Assembly (NCBI RefSeq): GCF_029227915.1
Contig: NC_079878.1
Coordinates: forward strand, 30,779,501 to 30,843,500
From: Hydractinia symbiolongicarpus
Lineage: Eukaryota; Cnidaria; Hydrozoa; Anthoathecata; Hydractiniidae
Direction of reading: 5' to 3'
DNA length: 64,000 nt
The position numbers were made by a program, and so were the translations under genes. The notes under the pieces are model-generated. The model was not told the DNA's origin. It saw only the letters and a list, made by a program, of their open reading frames with translations, and did no database searches. Shown in pieces: positions 11,930 to 25,060 of this stretch (positions within the stretch are counted from its first letter, which is position 1; each line of letters opens with the position of its first letter).

Positions 11930-14900
11930 AAAATCGTTCGGGAAATGAGCTTACTCCCTGGGTACTTTCTTTGTATACTTTTGGCTGTACGGGCCGAGTC
12001 CGGGATTTACGGGAATATGCGGGTTTTCGTTTGCCGGCGATTAAACTTCTTTTATTCAGCGTCTCATCAAGAATGAAAACATTTTTGAAGACTACAAGTC
12101 TCATGCGTTTTAGTGGTGAAAAGATAATTTAAAAAATCGTTCTGGAAATGAGTTTAATCACAGGGTACTTTCTTTGTATATACTCGACTATACGGGCCAA
12201 GCACGGGATTTACGGGAATTCGCGGTTTTTCGTTTGCCCGCGATTAAACCTCTTTTATTCCGCGTCTCATCAAAAATGAAAACATTTTTGAAAACTACAA
12301 GTGTCATGCGTTTTAGTGGTGAAAAAATAATTTAAAAAATCGTTCGGGAAATGAGCTTACTTCATTGGTACTTTCTTTGTATACTTTTGGCTGTACGGGC
12401 CGAGTCCGGGATTTACGGGAATGTGCGGGTTTTCGTTTGCCGGCGATTAAACTTCTTTTATTCAGCGTGTCATCAAAAATGAAAACATTTTTGAAAACTA
12501 CAAGTCTCATGCGTTTTTGTTATGAAAAAATAATTTAAAAAATCGTTCGCGAATTGAGAATACTCCCTGGGTACTTTCTTTGTATATACTCGACTATATG
12601 GACCAAGCACGGGATTTACGGGAAATCGCAGGTTTTTGTTTGCCGGCGATTAAACTTCTTTCATTCAGCGTCCCATCAAAAATGAAAACATTTTTGAAAA
12701 CTACAAGTCTTATGCGTTTTAGTGGTGAAAAAATAATTTAAAAAATCGTTCGGGAAATGAGTTTACTCCCTGGGTATTTTCTTTGTATACTTTTGACTAT
12801 ACGGGCCGAGTCCGGGATTTACGGGAATTCGCGGGTTTTCGTTTGCCGGCGATTAAACTTCTTTTATTCAGCGTCTCATCAAAAATGAAAACATTATTGA
12901 AAACTAAAAGTCTCATGCGTTTTAGTGGTGAAAAAATAATTTAAAAAATCGTTCGGGAAATGAGTTTACTCCCTGGGTATTTTCTTTCTATACTATTGAC
13001 TATACGGGCCGAGTCCGGAATTTACGGGAAATCGCGGGTTTTCGTTTGCCGGCGATTAAACTTCTTTTATTCCGTATCTCATCAAAAATGAAAACATTTT
13101 TGAAAATTACAAGTCTCATGCGTTTTAGTGGTGAAAAGATAATTTAAAATTTCGTTCTGGAAATGAGTTTACTCACAGGGTACTTTCTTTGTATACATTC
13201 GACTATACGGGCCAAGCCCGGGATTTGCGGGAAATCGCGGGTTTTTTGTTTGCCGGCAATTAAACCTCTTTCATTAAGCGTCTCATCAAAAATGAAAACA
13301 TTCCTGAAAAGTACAAGTCTCATCCGTTTTAGTGAGGAAAAAATACTTTAAAAAATCCTTCGGGAAATGTGTTTACTCCCTGGGTATTTTCTTTGTATAC
13401 TTTTGACTATACGGGCCGAGTCCGGGATTTACGGGAAATCGCGGGTTTTCGTTTGCCGGCGATTAAACTTCTTTCATTTACCGTCCCATCAAAAATGAAA
13501 ACATTTTTGAAAACTACAAGTCTCCTGCGTTTTAGTGGTGAAAAAATAATTTAAAAAATCGTTCGGGAAATGAGTTTACTCCCTGGGTATTTTCTTTGTA
13601 TACTTTTGACTATACGGGCCGAGTCCGGGATTTACGGGAATTCGCCGGTTTTCGTTTGCCGGCGATTAAACTTCTTTTATTCAGCGTCTCATCAAGAATG
13701 AAAACATTTTTGAAAACTACAAGTCTCGTGCCTTTTAGTGGTGAAAAGATAATTTAAAAAATCGTTCGGGAAATGAGTTTACTCCCTGGGTATTTTCTTT
13801 GTATACTTTTGACTATACGGGCCGAGTCCGGGATTTACGGGAATTCGCGGGTTTTCGTTTGCCGGCGATTAAACTTCTTTTATTCAGCGTCTCATCAAAA
13901 ATGAAAACATTTTTGAAAACTACAAGTCTCATGCGTTTTAATGGTGAAAAAATAATTTAAAAAATCGTTCGGGAAATGAGTTTACTCCCTGGGTATTTTC
14001 TTTCTATACTATTGACTATACGGGCCGAGTCCGGGATTTACGGGAAATCGCGGGTTTTCGTTTGCCGGCGATTAAACTTCTTTTATTCCGCGTCTCATCA
14101 TAAATGAAAACATTTTTGAAAATTACAAGTCTCATGCGTTTTAGTGGTGAAAAGACAATTTAAAAATTCGTTCTGGAAATGAGTTTACTCACAGGGTACT
14201 TTCTTTGTATACATTCGACTATACGGGCCAAGCCCGGGATTTACGGGAAATGGCGGGTTTTTTGTTTGCCGGCGATTAAACCTCTTTCATTAAGCGTCTC
14301 ATCAAAAATGAAAACATTCCTGAAAAGTACAAGTCTCATGCGTTTTAGTGAGGAAAAAATACTTTAAAAAATCCTTCCGGAAATGTGTTTACTCCCTGGG
14401 TATTTTCTTTGTATACTTTTGGCTATACGGGCCGAGTCCATGATTTACGGGAATTCGCGGGTTTTCGTTTGCCGGCGATTAAACTTCTTTTATTCAGCGT
14501 CTCATCAAAAATGAAAACATTTTTGAAAACTACAAGTCTCGTGCGTTTTAGTGGTGAAAAGATAATTTAAAAAATCGTTCGGGAAATGAGTTTACTCCCT
14601 GGGTATTTTCTTTGTATACTTTTGACTATACGGGCCGAGTCCGGGATTTACGGGAATTCGCGGGTTTTCGTTTGCCGGCGATTAAACTTCTTTTATTCAG
14701 CGTCTCATCAAAAATGAAAACATTTTTGAAAACTACAAGTCTTGTGCGTTTTAGTGGTGAAAAGATAATTTAAAAAATCGTTCTGGAAATGAGTTTACTC
14801 GCAGGGTATTTTCTTTGTATACTTTTGACTATACGGGCCGAGTCCGGGATTTACGGGAAATCGCGGGTTTTCGTTTGCCGACGATTAAACTTCTTTTATT

Positions 14901-17900
14901 CAGCGTCTCATCAAAAATGAAAACATTTTTAAAAACTACAAGTCTCATGCGTTTTAATGGTGAGAAAATAATTTAAAAAATCGTTCGGGAAATGAGTTTA
15001 CTCCCTGGGTATTTTCTTTCTATACTATTGACTATACGGGCCGAGTCCGGGATTTACGGGAAATCGCGGGTTTTCGTTTGCCGGCGATTAAACTTCTTTT
15101 ATTCCGCATCTCATCATAAATGAAAACATTTTTGAAAATTACAAGTCTCATGCGTTTTAGTGGTGAAAAGACAATTTAAAAATTCGTTCTGGAAATGAGT
15201 TTACTCACAGGGTACTTTCTTTGTATACATTCGACTATACGGGCCAAGGCTGGGATTTACGGGAAATGGCGGGTTTTTTGTTTGCCGGCGATTAAACCTC
15301 TTTCATTAAGCGTCTCATCAAAAATGAAAACATTCCTGAAAAGTGCAAGTCTCATGCGTTTTAGTGAGGAAAAAATACTTTAAAAAATCCTTCCGGAAAT
15401 GTGTTTACTCCCTGGGTATTTTCTTTGTATACTTTTGGCTATACGGGCCGAGTCCGGGATTTACGGGAAATCACGGGTTTTCGTTTACCGGCGATTAAAC
15501 TTCTTTCATTCACCGTCCCATCAAAAATGAAAACATTTTTGAAAACTACAAGTCTCATGCGTTTTAGTGGTGAATAAATAATTTAAAAAATCGTTGGGGA
15601 AATGAGTTTACTCCCTGGGTATTTTCTTTGTATACTTTTGACTATACGGGCCGAGTCCGGGATTTACGGGAATTCGCGGGTTTTCGTTTGCCGGCGATTA
15701 AACTTCTTTTATACAGCGTCTCATCAAAAATGAAAACATTTTTGAAAACTACAAGTCTCGTGCGTTTTAGTGGTGAAAAGATAATTTAAAAAATCGTTCT
15801 GGAAATGAGTTTACTCGCAGGGTACTTTCTTTGTATACTTTTGACTATACGGGCCGAGTCCGGGATTTACGGGAAATCGCGGGTTTTCGTTTGCCGGCGA
15901 TTAAACCTCTTTTATTCCGCGTCTCATCAAAAATGAAAACATTTTTGAAAACTACAAGTGTCATGCGTTTTAGTGGTGAAAAAATAATTTAAAAAATCGT
16001 TCGGGAAATGAGCTTACTTCATGGGTACTTTCTTTGTATACTTTTGGCTGTACGGGCCGAGTCCGGGATTTACGGGAATGTGCGGGTTTTCGTTTGCCGG
16101 CGATTAAACTTCTTTTATTCAGCGTGTCATCAAAAATGAAAACATTTTTGAAAACTACAAGTCTCATGCGTTTTTGTTGTGAAAAAATAATTTAAAAAAT
16201 CGTTCGGGAATTGAGAATACTCCCTGGGTACTTTCTTTGTATATACTCGACTATATGGACCAAGCACGGGATTTACGGGAAATCGCAGGTTTTCGTTTGC
16301 CGGCGATTAAACTTCTTTCATTCAGCGTCCCATCAAAAATGAAAACATTTTTGAAAACTACAAGTCTTATGCGTTTTAGTGGTGAAAAAATAATTTAAAA
16401 AATCGTTCGGGAAATGAGTTTACTCCCTGGGTATTTTCTTTGTATACTTTTGACTATACGGGCCGAGTCCGGGATTTACGGGAATTCGCGGGTTTTCGTT
16501 TGCCGGCGATTAAACTTCTTTTATTCAGCGTCTCATCAAAAATGAAAACATTATTGAAAACTAAAAGTCTCATGCGTTTTAATGGTGAAAAAATAATTTA
16601 AAAAATCGTTCGGGAAATGAGTTTACTCCCTGGGTATTTTCTTTGTATACATTCGACTATACGGGCCAAGCTCGGGATTTACGGGAAATGGCGGGTTTTT
16701 TGTTTGCCGGCGATTAAACCTCTTTCATTAAGCGTCTCATCAAAAATGAAAACATTCCTGAAAAGTACAAGTCTCATGCGTTTTAGTGAGGAAAAAATAC
16801 TTTAAAAAATAATTCCGGAAATGTGTTTACTCCCTGGGTATTTTCTTTGTATACTTTTGGCTATACGGGCCGAGTCCGGGATTTTCGGGAAATCACGGGT
16901 TTTCGTTTACCGGCGATTAAACTTCTTTCATTCACCGTCCCATCAAAAATGAAAACATTTTTGAAAACTACAAGTCTCATGCGTTTTAGTGGTGAATAAA
17001 TAATTTAAAAAATCGTTGGGGAAATGAGTTTACTCCCTGGGTATTTTCTTTGTATACTTTTGACTATACGGGCCGAGTCCGGGATTTACGGGAATTCGCG
17101 GGTTTTTGTTTGCCGGCGATTAAACTTCTTTTTTTCAGCGTCTCATCAAAAATGAAAACATTTTTGAAAACTACAAGTCTCATGCGTTTTAATGGTGAAA
17201 AAATAATTTCAAAAATCGTTCGGGAAATGAGTTTACTCCCTGGGTATTTTCTTTCTATACTATTGACTATACGGGCCGAGTCCGGGATTTACGGGAAATC
17301 GCGGGTTTTCGTTTGCCGGCGATTAAACTTCTTTTATTCCGCGTCTCATCATAAATGAAAACATTTTTGAAAATTACAAGTCTCATGCGTTTTAGTGGTG
17401 AAAAGACAATTTAAAAATTCGTTCTGGAAATGAGTTTACTCACAGGGTACTTTCTTTGTATACATTCGACTATACGGGCCGAGTCCGGGATTTACGGGAA
17501 ATGGCGGGTTTTTTGTTTGCCGGCGATTAAACCTCTTTCATTAAGCGTCTCATCAAAAATGAAAACATTCCTGAAAAGTACAAGTCTCATGCGTTTTAGT
17601 GAGGAAAAAATACTTTAAAAAATCCTTCCGGAAGTGTGTTTACTCCCTGGGTATTTTCTTTGTATACTTTTGGCTATACGGGCCGAGTCCGGGATTTACG
17701 GGAAATCACGGGTTTTCGTTTACCGGCGATTAAACTTCTTTCATTCACCGTCCCATCAAAAATGAAAACATTTTTGAAAACTACAAGTCTCATGCGCTTT
17801 AGTGGTGAATAAATAATTTAAAAAATCGTTGGGGAAATGAGTTTACTCCCTGGGTACTTTCTTTGTATACTTTTGACTATACGGGCCGAGTCCGGGATTT

Positions 17901-18530
17901 ACGGGAATTCGCGGGTTTTCGTTTGCCGGCGATTAAACTTCTTTTATACAGCGTCTCATCAAAAATGAAAACATTTTTGAAAACTACAAGTCTCGTGCGT
18001 TTTAGTGGTGAAAAGATAATTTAAAAAATCGTTCTGGAAATGAGTTTACTCGCAGGGTACTTTCTTTGTATACTTTTGACTATACGGGCCGAGTCCGGGA
18101 TTTACGGGAAATCGCGGGTTTTCGTTTGCCGGCGATTAAACCTCTTTTATTCCGCGTCTCATCAAAAATGAAAACATTTTTGAAAACTACAAGTGTCATG
18201 CGTTTTAGTGGTGAAAAAATAATTTAAAAAATCGTTCGGGAAATGAGCTTACTTCATGGGTACTTTCTTTGTATACTTTTGGCTGTACGGGCCGAGTCCG
18301 GGATTTACGGGAATGTGCGGGTTTTCGTTTGCCGGCGATTAAACTTCTTTTATTCAGCGTGTCATCAAAAATGAAAACATTTTTGAAAACTACAAGTCTC
18401 ATGCGTTTTTGTTGTGAAAAAATAATTTAAAAAATCGGTCGGGAATTGAGAATACTCCCTGGGTACTTTCTTTGTATATACTCGACTATATGGACCAAGC
18501 ACGGGATTTACGGGAAATCGCAGGTTTTCG
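9690..18530 (+). repeat. About 1.1-kb block present three times
   Basis: The block near 9,690-10,810 recurs at about 15,180-16,290 (offset 5,485, 27 monomers) and about 17,420-18,530. Shared markers are a type B monomer ending GAGGAAAAAATACTTTAAAA; a CACGGGTTTTCGTTTACC monomer; the rare GGTGAATAAATAA with CGTTGGGGAAATG; TTTTATACAGCG; and then a type C-like and a type D monomer. The copies diverge at about 10,810/16,290, where one continues with CCGGCAATT and the other with CCGGCGATT. Confidence 0.8.
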
Positions 18531-21500
18531 TTTGCCGGCGATTAAACTTCTTTCATTCAGCGTCCCATCAAAAATGAAAACATTTTTGAAAACTACAAGT
18601 CTTATGCGTTTTAGTGGTGAAAAAATAATTTAAAAAATCGTTCGGGAAATGAGTTTACTCCCTGGGTATTTTCTTTGTATACTTTTGACTATACGGGCCG
18701 AGTCCGGGATTTACGGGAATTCGCGGGTTTTCGTTTGCCGGCGATTAAACTTCTTTTATTCAGTGTCTCATCAAAAATGAAAACATTATTGAAAACTAAA
18801 AGTCTCATGCGTTTTAATGGTGAAAAAATAATTTAAAAAATCGTTCGGGAAATGAGTTTACTCCCTGGGTATTTTCTTTGTATACATTCGACTATACGGG
18901 CCAAGCCCGGGATTTACGGGAAATGGCGGGTTTTTTGTTTGCCGGCGATTAAACCTCTTTCATTAAGCGTCTCATCAAAAATGAAAACATTCCTGAAAAG
19001 TACAAGTCTCATGCGTTTTAGTGAGGAAAAAATACTTTAAAAAATCCTTCCGGAAATGTGTTTACTCCCTGGGTATTTTCTTTGTATACTTTTGGCTATA
19101 CGGGCCGAGTCCGGGATTTACGGGAAATCACGGGTTTTCGTTTACCGGCGATTAAACTTCTTTCATTCACCGTCCCATCAAAAATGAAAACATTTTTGAA
19201 AACTACAAGTCTCATGCGTTTTAGTGGTGAATAAATAATTTAAAAAATCGTTGGGGAAATGAGTTTACTCCCTGGGTATTTTCTTTGTATACTTTTGACT
19301 ATACGGGCCGAGTCCGGGATTTACGGGAATTCGCGGGTTTTCGTTTGCCGGCGATTAAACTTCTTTTATACAGCGTCTCATCAAAAATGAAAACATTTTT
19401 GAAAACTACAAGTCTCGTGCGTTTTAGTGGTGAAAAGATAATTTAAAAAATCGTTCGGGAAATGAGCTTACTTCATGGGTACTTTCTTTGTATACTTTTG
19501 GCTGTACGGGCCGAGTCCGGGATTTACGGGAATGTGCGGGTTTTCGTTTGCCGGCGATTAAACTTCTTTTATTCAGCGTGTCATCAAAAATGAAAACAAT
19601 TTTGAAAACTACAAGTCTCATGCGTTTTTGTTGTGAAAAAATAATTTAAAAAATCGTTCGGGAATTGAGAATACTCCCTGGGTACTTTCTTTGTATATAC
19701 TCGACTATATGGACCAAGCACGGGATTTACGGGAAATCGCAGGTTTTCGTTTGCCGGCGATTAAACTTCTTTCATTCAGCGTCCCATCAAAAATGAAAAC
19801 ATTTTTGAAAACTACAAGTCTTATGCGTTTTAGTGGTGAAAAAATAATTTAAAAAATCGTTCGGGAAATGAGTTTACTCCCTGGGTATTTTCTTTGTATA
19901 CTTTTGACTATACGGGCCGAGTCCGGGATTTACGGGAATTCGCGGGTTTTCGTTTGCCGGCGATTAAACTTCTTTTATTCAGCGTCTCATCAAAAATGAA
20001 AACATTATTGAAAACTAAAAGTCTCATGCGTTTTAGTGGTGAAAAAATAATTTAAAAAATCGTTCGGGAAATGAGTTTACTCCCTGGGTATTTTCTTTCT
20101 ATACTATTGACTATACGGGCCGAGTCCGGAATTTACGGGAAATCGCGGGTTTTCGTTTGCCGGCGATTAAACTTCTTTTATTCCGTATCTCATCAAAAAT
20201 GAAAACATTTTTGAAAATTACAAGTCTCATGCGTTTTAGTGGTGAAAAGATAATTTAAAATTTCGTTCTGGAAATGAGTTTACTGACAGGGTACTTTCTT
20301 TGTATACATTCGACTATACGGGCCAAGCCCGGGATTTGCGGGAAATCGCGGTTTTTTGTTTGCCGGCAATTAAACCTCTTTCATTAAGCGTCTCATCAAA
20401 AATGAAAACATTCCTGAAAAGTACAAGTCTCATCCGTTTTAGTGAGGAAAAAATACTTTAAAAAATCCTTCGGGAAATGTGTTTACTCCCTGGGTATTTT
20501 CTTTGTATACTTTTGACTAAACGGGCCGAGTCCGGGATTTACGGGAAATCGCGGGTTTTCGTTTGCCGGCGATTAAACTTCTTTCATTTACCGTCCCATC
20601 AAAAATGAAAACATTCCTGAAAAGTACAAGTCTCATGCGTTTTAGTGAGGAAAAAATACTTTAAAAAATCCTTCCGGAAATGTGTTTACTCCCTGGGTAT
20701 TTTCTTTGTATACTTTTGGCTATACGGGCCGAGTCCGGGATTTTCGGGAAATCACGGGTTTTCGTTTACCGGCGATTAAACTTCTTTCATTCACCGTCCC
20801 ATCAAAAATGAAAACATTTTTGAAAACTACAAGTCTCATGCGTTTTAGTGGTGAATAAATAATTTAAAAAATCGTTGGGGAAATGAGTTTACTCCCTGGG
20901 TATTTTCTTTGTATACTTTTGACTATACGGGCCGAGTCCGGGATTTACGGGAATTCGCGGGTTTTCGTTTGCCGGCGATTAAACTTCTTTTATACAGCGT
21001 CTCATCAAAAATGAAAACATTTTTGAAAACTACAAGTCTCGTGCGTTTTAGTGGTGAAAAGATAATTTAAAAAATCGTTCTGGAAATGAGTTTACTCGCA
21101 GGGTACTTTCTTTGTATACTTTTGACTATACGGGCCGAGTCCGGGATTCACGGGAAATCGCGGGTTTTCGTTTGCCGGCGATTAAACCTCTTTTATTCCG
21201 CGTCTCATCAAAAATGAAAACATTTTTGAAAACTACAAGTGTCATGCGTTTTAGTGGTGAAAAAATAATTTAAAAAATCGTTCGGGAAATGAGCTTACTT
21301 CATGGGTACTTTCTTTGTATACTTTTGGCTGTACGGGCCGAGTCCGGGATTTACGGGAATGTGCGGGTTTTCGTTTGCCGGCGATTAAACTTCTTTTATT
21401 CAGCGTGTCATCAAAAATGAAAACATTTTTGAAAACTACAAGTCTCATGCGTTTTTGTTGTGAAAAAATAATTTAAAAAATCGTTCGGGAATTGAGAATA

Positions 21501-22400
21501 CTCCCTGGGTACTTTCTTTGTATATACTCGACTATATGGACCAAGCACGGGATTTACGGGAAATCGCAGGTTTTCGTTTGCCGGCGATTAAACTTCTTTC
21601 ATTCAGCGTCCCATCAAAAATGAAAACATTTTTGAAAACTACAAGTCTTATGCGTTTTAGTGGTGAAAAAATAATTTAAAAAATCGTTCGGGAAATGAGT
21701 TTACTCCCTGGGTATTTTCTTTGTATACTTTTGACTATACGGGCCGAGTCCGGGATTTACGGGAATTCGCGGGTTTTCGTTTGCCGGCGATTAAACTTCT
21801 TTTATTCAGCGTCTCATCAAAAATGAAAACATTATTGAAAACTAAAAGTCTCATGCGTTTTAGTGGTGAAAAAATAATTTAAAAAATCGTTCGGGAAATG
21901 AGTTTACTCCCTGGGTATTTTCTTTCTATACTATTGACTATACGGGCCGAGTCCGGAATTTACGGGAAATCGCGGGTTTTCGTTTGCCGGCGATTAAACT
22001 TCTTTTATTCCGTATCTCATCAAAAATGAAAACATTTTTGAAAATTACAAGTCTCATGCGTTTTAGTGGTGAAAAGATAATTTAAAATTTCGTTCTGGAA
22101 ATGAGTTTACTGACAGGGTACTTTCTTTGTATACATTCGACTATACGGGCCAAGCCCGGGATTTGCGGGAAATCGCGGGTTTTTTGTTTGCCGGCAATTA
22201 AACCTCTTTCATTAAGCGTCTCATCAAAAATGAAAACATTCCTGAAAAGTACAAGTCTCATCCGTTTTAGTGAGGAAAAAATACTTTAAAAAATCCTTCG
22301 GGAAATGTGTTTACTCCCTGGGTATTTTCTTTGTATACTTTTGACTATACGGGCCGAGTCCGGGATTTACGGGAAATCGCGGGTTTTCGTTTGCCGGCGA
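12240..22400 (+). repeat. Six-monomer block recurring 8,938 bp apart
   Basis: About 12,240-13,460 matches about 21,178-22,400. The shared series is: type C-like end, type D, GAATTGAGAATACTCCC, the TATGGACCAAGC monomer, ACATTATTGAAAACTAAAAG, CTTTCTATACTATTGAC with CCGGAATTTACGGG, CCGTATCTCATC, and a type B monomer after AATTTAAAATTTCG. Divergence starts near 22,405, where the second copy has CCTCTTTTATTCAGCG instead of CTTCTTTCATTTACCG. Confidence 0.8.
14930..19325 (+). repeat. 11-monomer higher-order repeat (2,235 bp, two copies)
   Basis: About 14,930-17,090 matches about 17,165-19,325 at a constant offset of 2,235 bp. Shared markers in order: CTTTCTATACTATTGAC; CATCATAAATG (a change in the dyad stem); the type B monomers at 15195 and 17430; GGTGAATAAATAA; TTTTATACAGCG; type D at 15970 and 18205; the TATGGACCAAGC monomer; ACATTATTGAAAACTAAAAG; and the next type B at 16617 and 18852. 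The two copies lie almost head to tail. Confidence 0.85.
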
Positions 22401-22404
22401 TTAA

Positions 22405-23645
22405 ACCTCTTTTATTCAGCGTCTCATCAAAAATGAAAACATTTTTGAAAACTACAAGTCTCATGCGTTTTAATGGTGAAAAAATAATTTAAAAAATCGT
22501 TCGGGAAATGAGTTTACTCCTTGGGTATTTTCTTTCTATACTATTGACTATACGGGCCGAGTCCGGGATTTACGGGAAATCGCGGGTTTTCGTTTGCCGG
22601 CGATTAAACTTCTTTTATTCCGCGTCTCATCAAAAATGAAAACATTTTTGAGAATTACAAGTCTCATGCGTTTTAGTGGTGAAAAGACAATTTAAAAATT
22701 CGTTCTGGAAATGAGTTTACTCACAGGGTACTTTCTTTGTATACATTCGACTATACGCGCCAAGCCCGGGATTTACGGGAAATGGCGGGTTTTTTGTTTG
22801 CCGGCGATTAAACCTCTTTCATTAAGCGTCTCATCAAAAATGAAAACATTCCTGAAAAGTACAAGTCTCATGCGTTTTAGTGAGGAAAAAATACTTTAAA
22901 AAATCCTTCGGGAAATGTGTTTACTCCCTGGGTATTTTCTTTGTATACTTTTGGCTATACGGGCCGAGTCCGGGATTTACGGGAAATCACGGGTTTTCGT
23001 TTACCGGCGATTAAACTTCTTTTATTCCACGTCTCATCAAAAATGAAAACATTTTTGAAGACTACAAATCTCATGCGTTTTAGTGGTGAAAAGATAATTT
23101 AAAAAATCATTCTGGAAATGAGTTTACTCACAAGGTACTTTCTTTGTATATACTCGACTATACGGGCCAAGCACGGGATTTACGGGAAATAGCGGGTTTT
23201 CGTTTGCCGGCGATTAAACTTCTTTCATTCACCGTCCCATCAAAAATGAAAACATTTTTGAAAACTACAAGTCTCATGCGTTTTAGTGGTGAATAAATAA
23301 TTTAAAAAATCGTTGGGGAAATGAGTTTACTCCCTGGGTATTTTCTTTGTATACTTTTGACTATACGGGCCGAGTCCGGGATTTACGGGAATTCGCGGGT
23401 TTTCGTTTGCCGGCGATTAAACTTCTTTTATACAGCGTCTCATCAAAAATGAAAACATTTTTGAAAACTACAAGTCTCGTGCGTTTTAGTGGTGAAAAGA
23501 TAATTTAAAAAATCGTTCTGGAAATGAGTTTACTCGCAGGGTACTTTCTTTGTATACTTTTGACTATACGGGCCGAGTCCGGGATTTACGGGAAATCGCG
23601 GGTTTTCGTTTGCCGGTGATTAAACTTCTTTTATTCAGCGTCTCA
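22405..23645 (+). repeat. Last six monomers before the inversion
   Basis: Ordinary monomers of mixed subtype lead up to the strand switch: a type A monomer with TTTTAATGG, a CTTTCTATAC monomer, a type B at 22711, a CACGGG/TTTACC monomer, a type C-like monomer with CAAGGTAC, and the GGTGAATAAATAA and TTTTATACAGCG pair. The final monomer carries TTTGCCGGTGATT and is cut 130 bp after its ATGAG landmark. There is no transposon terminus or unrelated sequence at the edge. Confidence 0.8.
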
Positions 23646-23782
23646 TCAAAAATGTATAGTCGAGTATATACAAAGAAAGTACCCTGTGAGTTAACTCATT
23701 TCCAGAACGATTTTTTAAATTATCTTTTCACCACTAAAACGCATGAGACTTGTAGTTTTCAAAAATGTTTTCATTTTTGATG
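23646..23782. other. Strand-switch junction between the two satellite arms
   Basis: The + array reads through GCGTCTCATC into TCAAAAATG (23,646-23,654). It then changes directly to the reverse-oriented array at TATAGTCGAG (23,655 on). The complementary arm resumes at CATTTTTGATG (23,772-23,782), so the inverted-repeat arms are separated by a 117-bp spacer, 23,655-23,771. Only one shared base (G at 23,654) could belong to either side. By eye, the 105-107 bp next to the spacer on each side differ at only about three positions, so the arms are close but not identical. The spacer contains a 10-bp palindrome, GAGTTAACTC (23,688-23,697), where most other monomers read GAGTAAACTC. An open frame of 76 codons spans the junction, but it is a by-product of the fusion. 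Confidence 0.93.
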
Positions 23783-25060
23783 AGACGCTGAATAAAAGAA
23801 GTTTAATCGCCGGCAAACGAAAACCCGCGATTTCCCGTAAATCCTGGACTCGGCCCGTATAGTGAAAAGTATACAAAGAAAGTACCCAGGGAGTAATCTC
23901 ATTTCCAGAACGATTTTTTATATTATCTTTTCACCACTAAAACGCACGAGACTTGTAGTTTTCAAAAATGTTTTGATTTTTGATTAGACGGTGAATAAAA
24001 GAAGTTTAATCGCCGGCAAACGAAAACCCGCGAATTCCCGTAAATCCCGGACTCGGCCCGTATAGTCAAAAGTATACAAAGAAAGTACCCAGGGAGTAAA
24101 CTCATTTCCCGAACGATTTTTTAAATCATTTTTTCACCACTAAAACGTATGAGACTTGTAGTTTTCAAAAATGTTTTCATTTTTGATGAGACGCTGAATA
24201 AAAGAAGTTTAATCGCCGGCAAACGAAAACCCGCGATTTCCCGTAAATCCTGGACTCGGCCCGTATAGTGAAAAGTATACAAAGAAAGTACCCAGGGAGT
24301 AAACTCATTTCCAGAACGATTTTTTATATTATCTTTTCACCACTAAAACGCACGAGACTTGTAGTTTTCAAAAATGTTTTGATTTTTGATTAGACGGTGA
24401 ATAAAAGAAGTTTAATCGCCGGCAAACGAAAACCCGCGATTTCCCGTAAATCCCGGACTCGGCCCGTATAGTGAAAAGTATACAAAGAAAGTACCCTGCG
24501 AGTAAACTCATTTCCAGGACGATTTTTTAAATTATCTTTTCACCACTAAAACGCACGAGATTTGTAGTTTTCAAAAATGTTTTCATTTTTGATGAGACGC
24601 TCAATAAAAGAAGTTTAATCGCCGGCAAACGAAAACCCGCGAATTCCCGTAAATCCCGGACTCGGCCCGTTTAGTCAATAGTATACAAAGAAAGTACCCT
24701 GTGAATAAACTCCTTCCCGAACGATTTTTTAAATTATTTTTTCACCACTAAAACTCATGAGACTTGTAGTTTTCAAAAATGTTTTCATTTTTGATGAGAC
24801 GCTGAATAAAATTTGTTTAATCGCCGGCAAACTAAAACCCGCGATTTCCCGTAAATCCCGGGCTTGGCCCTTATAGTCGAATGTATACAAAGAAAGTACC
24901 CTGTGAGTAAACTCATTTCCCAAACGATTTTTTAAATTATTTTTTCACCACTAAAACGCATCAGACTTGTAGTTTTCAAAAATGTTTTTATTTTTGATGA
25001 GACGCTGAATAAAAGAAGTTTAATCGCTGGCAAACGAAAACCCGCGATTTCCCGTAAATA
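23783..25060 (-). repeat. First monomers of the right arm
   Basis: About six reverse-oriented monomers with private markers: TCCTGGACTC, GTATAGTGAAAAG, a TATATTATC variant and GATTTTTGATTAGACGG, which changes the dyad stems. The CCTGGACTC and GTATAGTGAAAAG variants appear in monomers near 23,850 and 24,260 with similar neighbours (offset of about two monomers). The block with CCAGGACGATTTTTT near 24,514 recurs near 25,325 (about four monomers). No other content. Confidence 0.75.

Larger units (their letters stand above)
1..23654 (+). repeat. Satellite array, left arm, about 116 monomers of 203-204 bp
   Basis: Head-to-tail tandem repeat with no non-satellite insertion. Recurrent landmarks in each monomer, in order, are: ATGAG; a CCCTGGG or CACAGGG segment; CTTTGTATA; a CGGG-rich segment; TTTGCCGGCGATTAAAC; a GCGTCTCATC segment; a 9-4-9 dyad; ACAAGTCTCATGCG; and an AT-rich block ending TAATTTAAAA before the next TCGTTCGGG. 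Adjacent ATGAG landmarks at 163, 367, 570 and 773 lie 204, 203 and 203 bp apart. The consensus is about 38% GC with more G than C on this strand. Subtypes alternate irregularly, and many blocks of several monomers recur in register. The biological role is inferred only from structure: satellite DNA of this kind usually lies in constitutive heterochromatin or centromeres. Confidence 0.97.

Noticed and set aside
17050-17358. 102-codon open frame spanning two monomers
   Set aside because: It exists only because one monomer lost its usual TAA (AATTTCAAAAATC near 17,207). It is read-through of satellite sequence, not a gene.
23550-23780. 76-codon open frame across the orientation switch
   Set aside because: It is a chance fusion of a + monomer frame with reverse-oriented satellite, and it has no counterpart elsewhere.
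23646-23782. Transposon with terminal inverted repeats at the strand switch
   Set aside because: The 117-bp spacer is itself satellite sequence, and the arms are arrays of monomers tens of kilobases long. No target-site duplication or transposase is present.
23646-23782. Simple fold-back read artefact as the cause of the inversion
   Set aside because: The arms next to the spacer differ at several positions, and their subtype order differs within a few monomers, unlike a copied-back molecule. An assembly join error is not fully excluded without reads.
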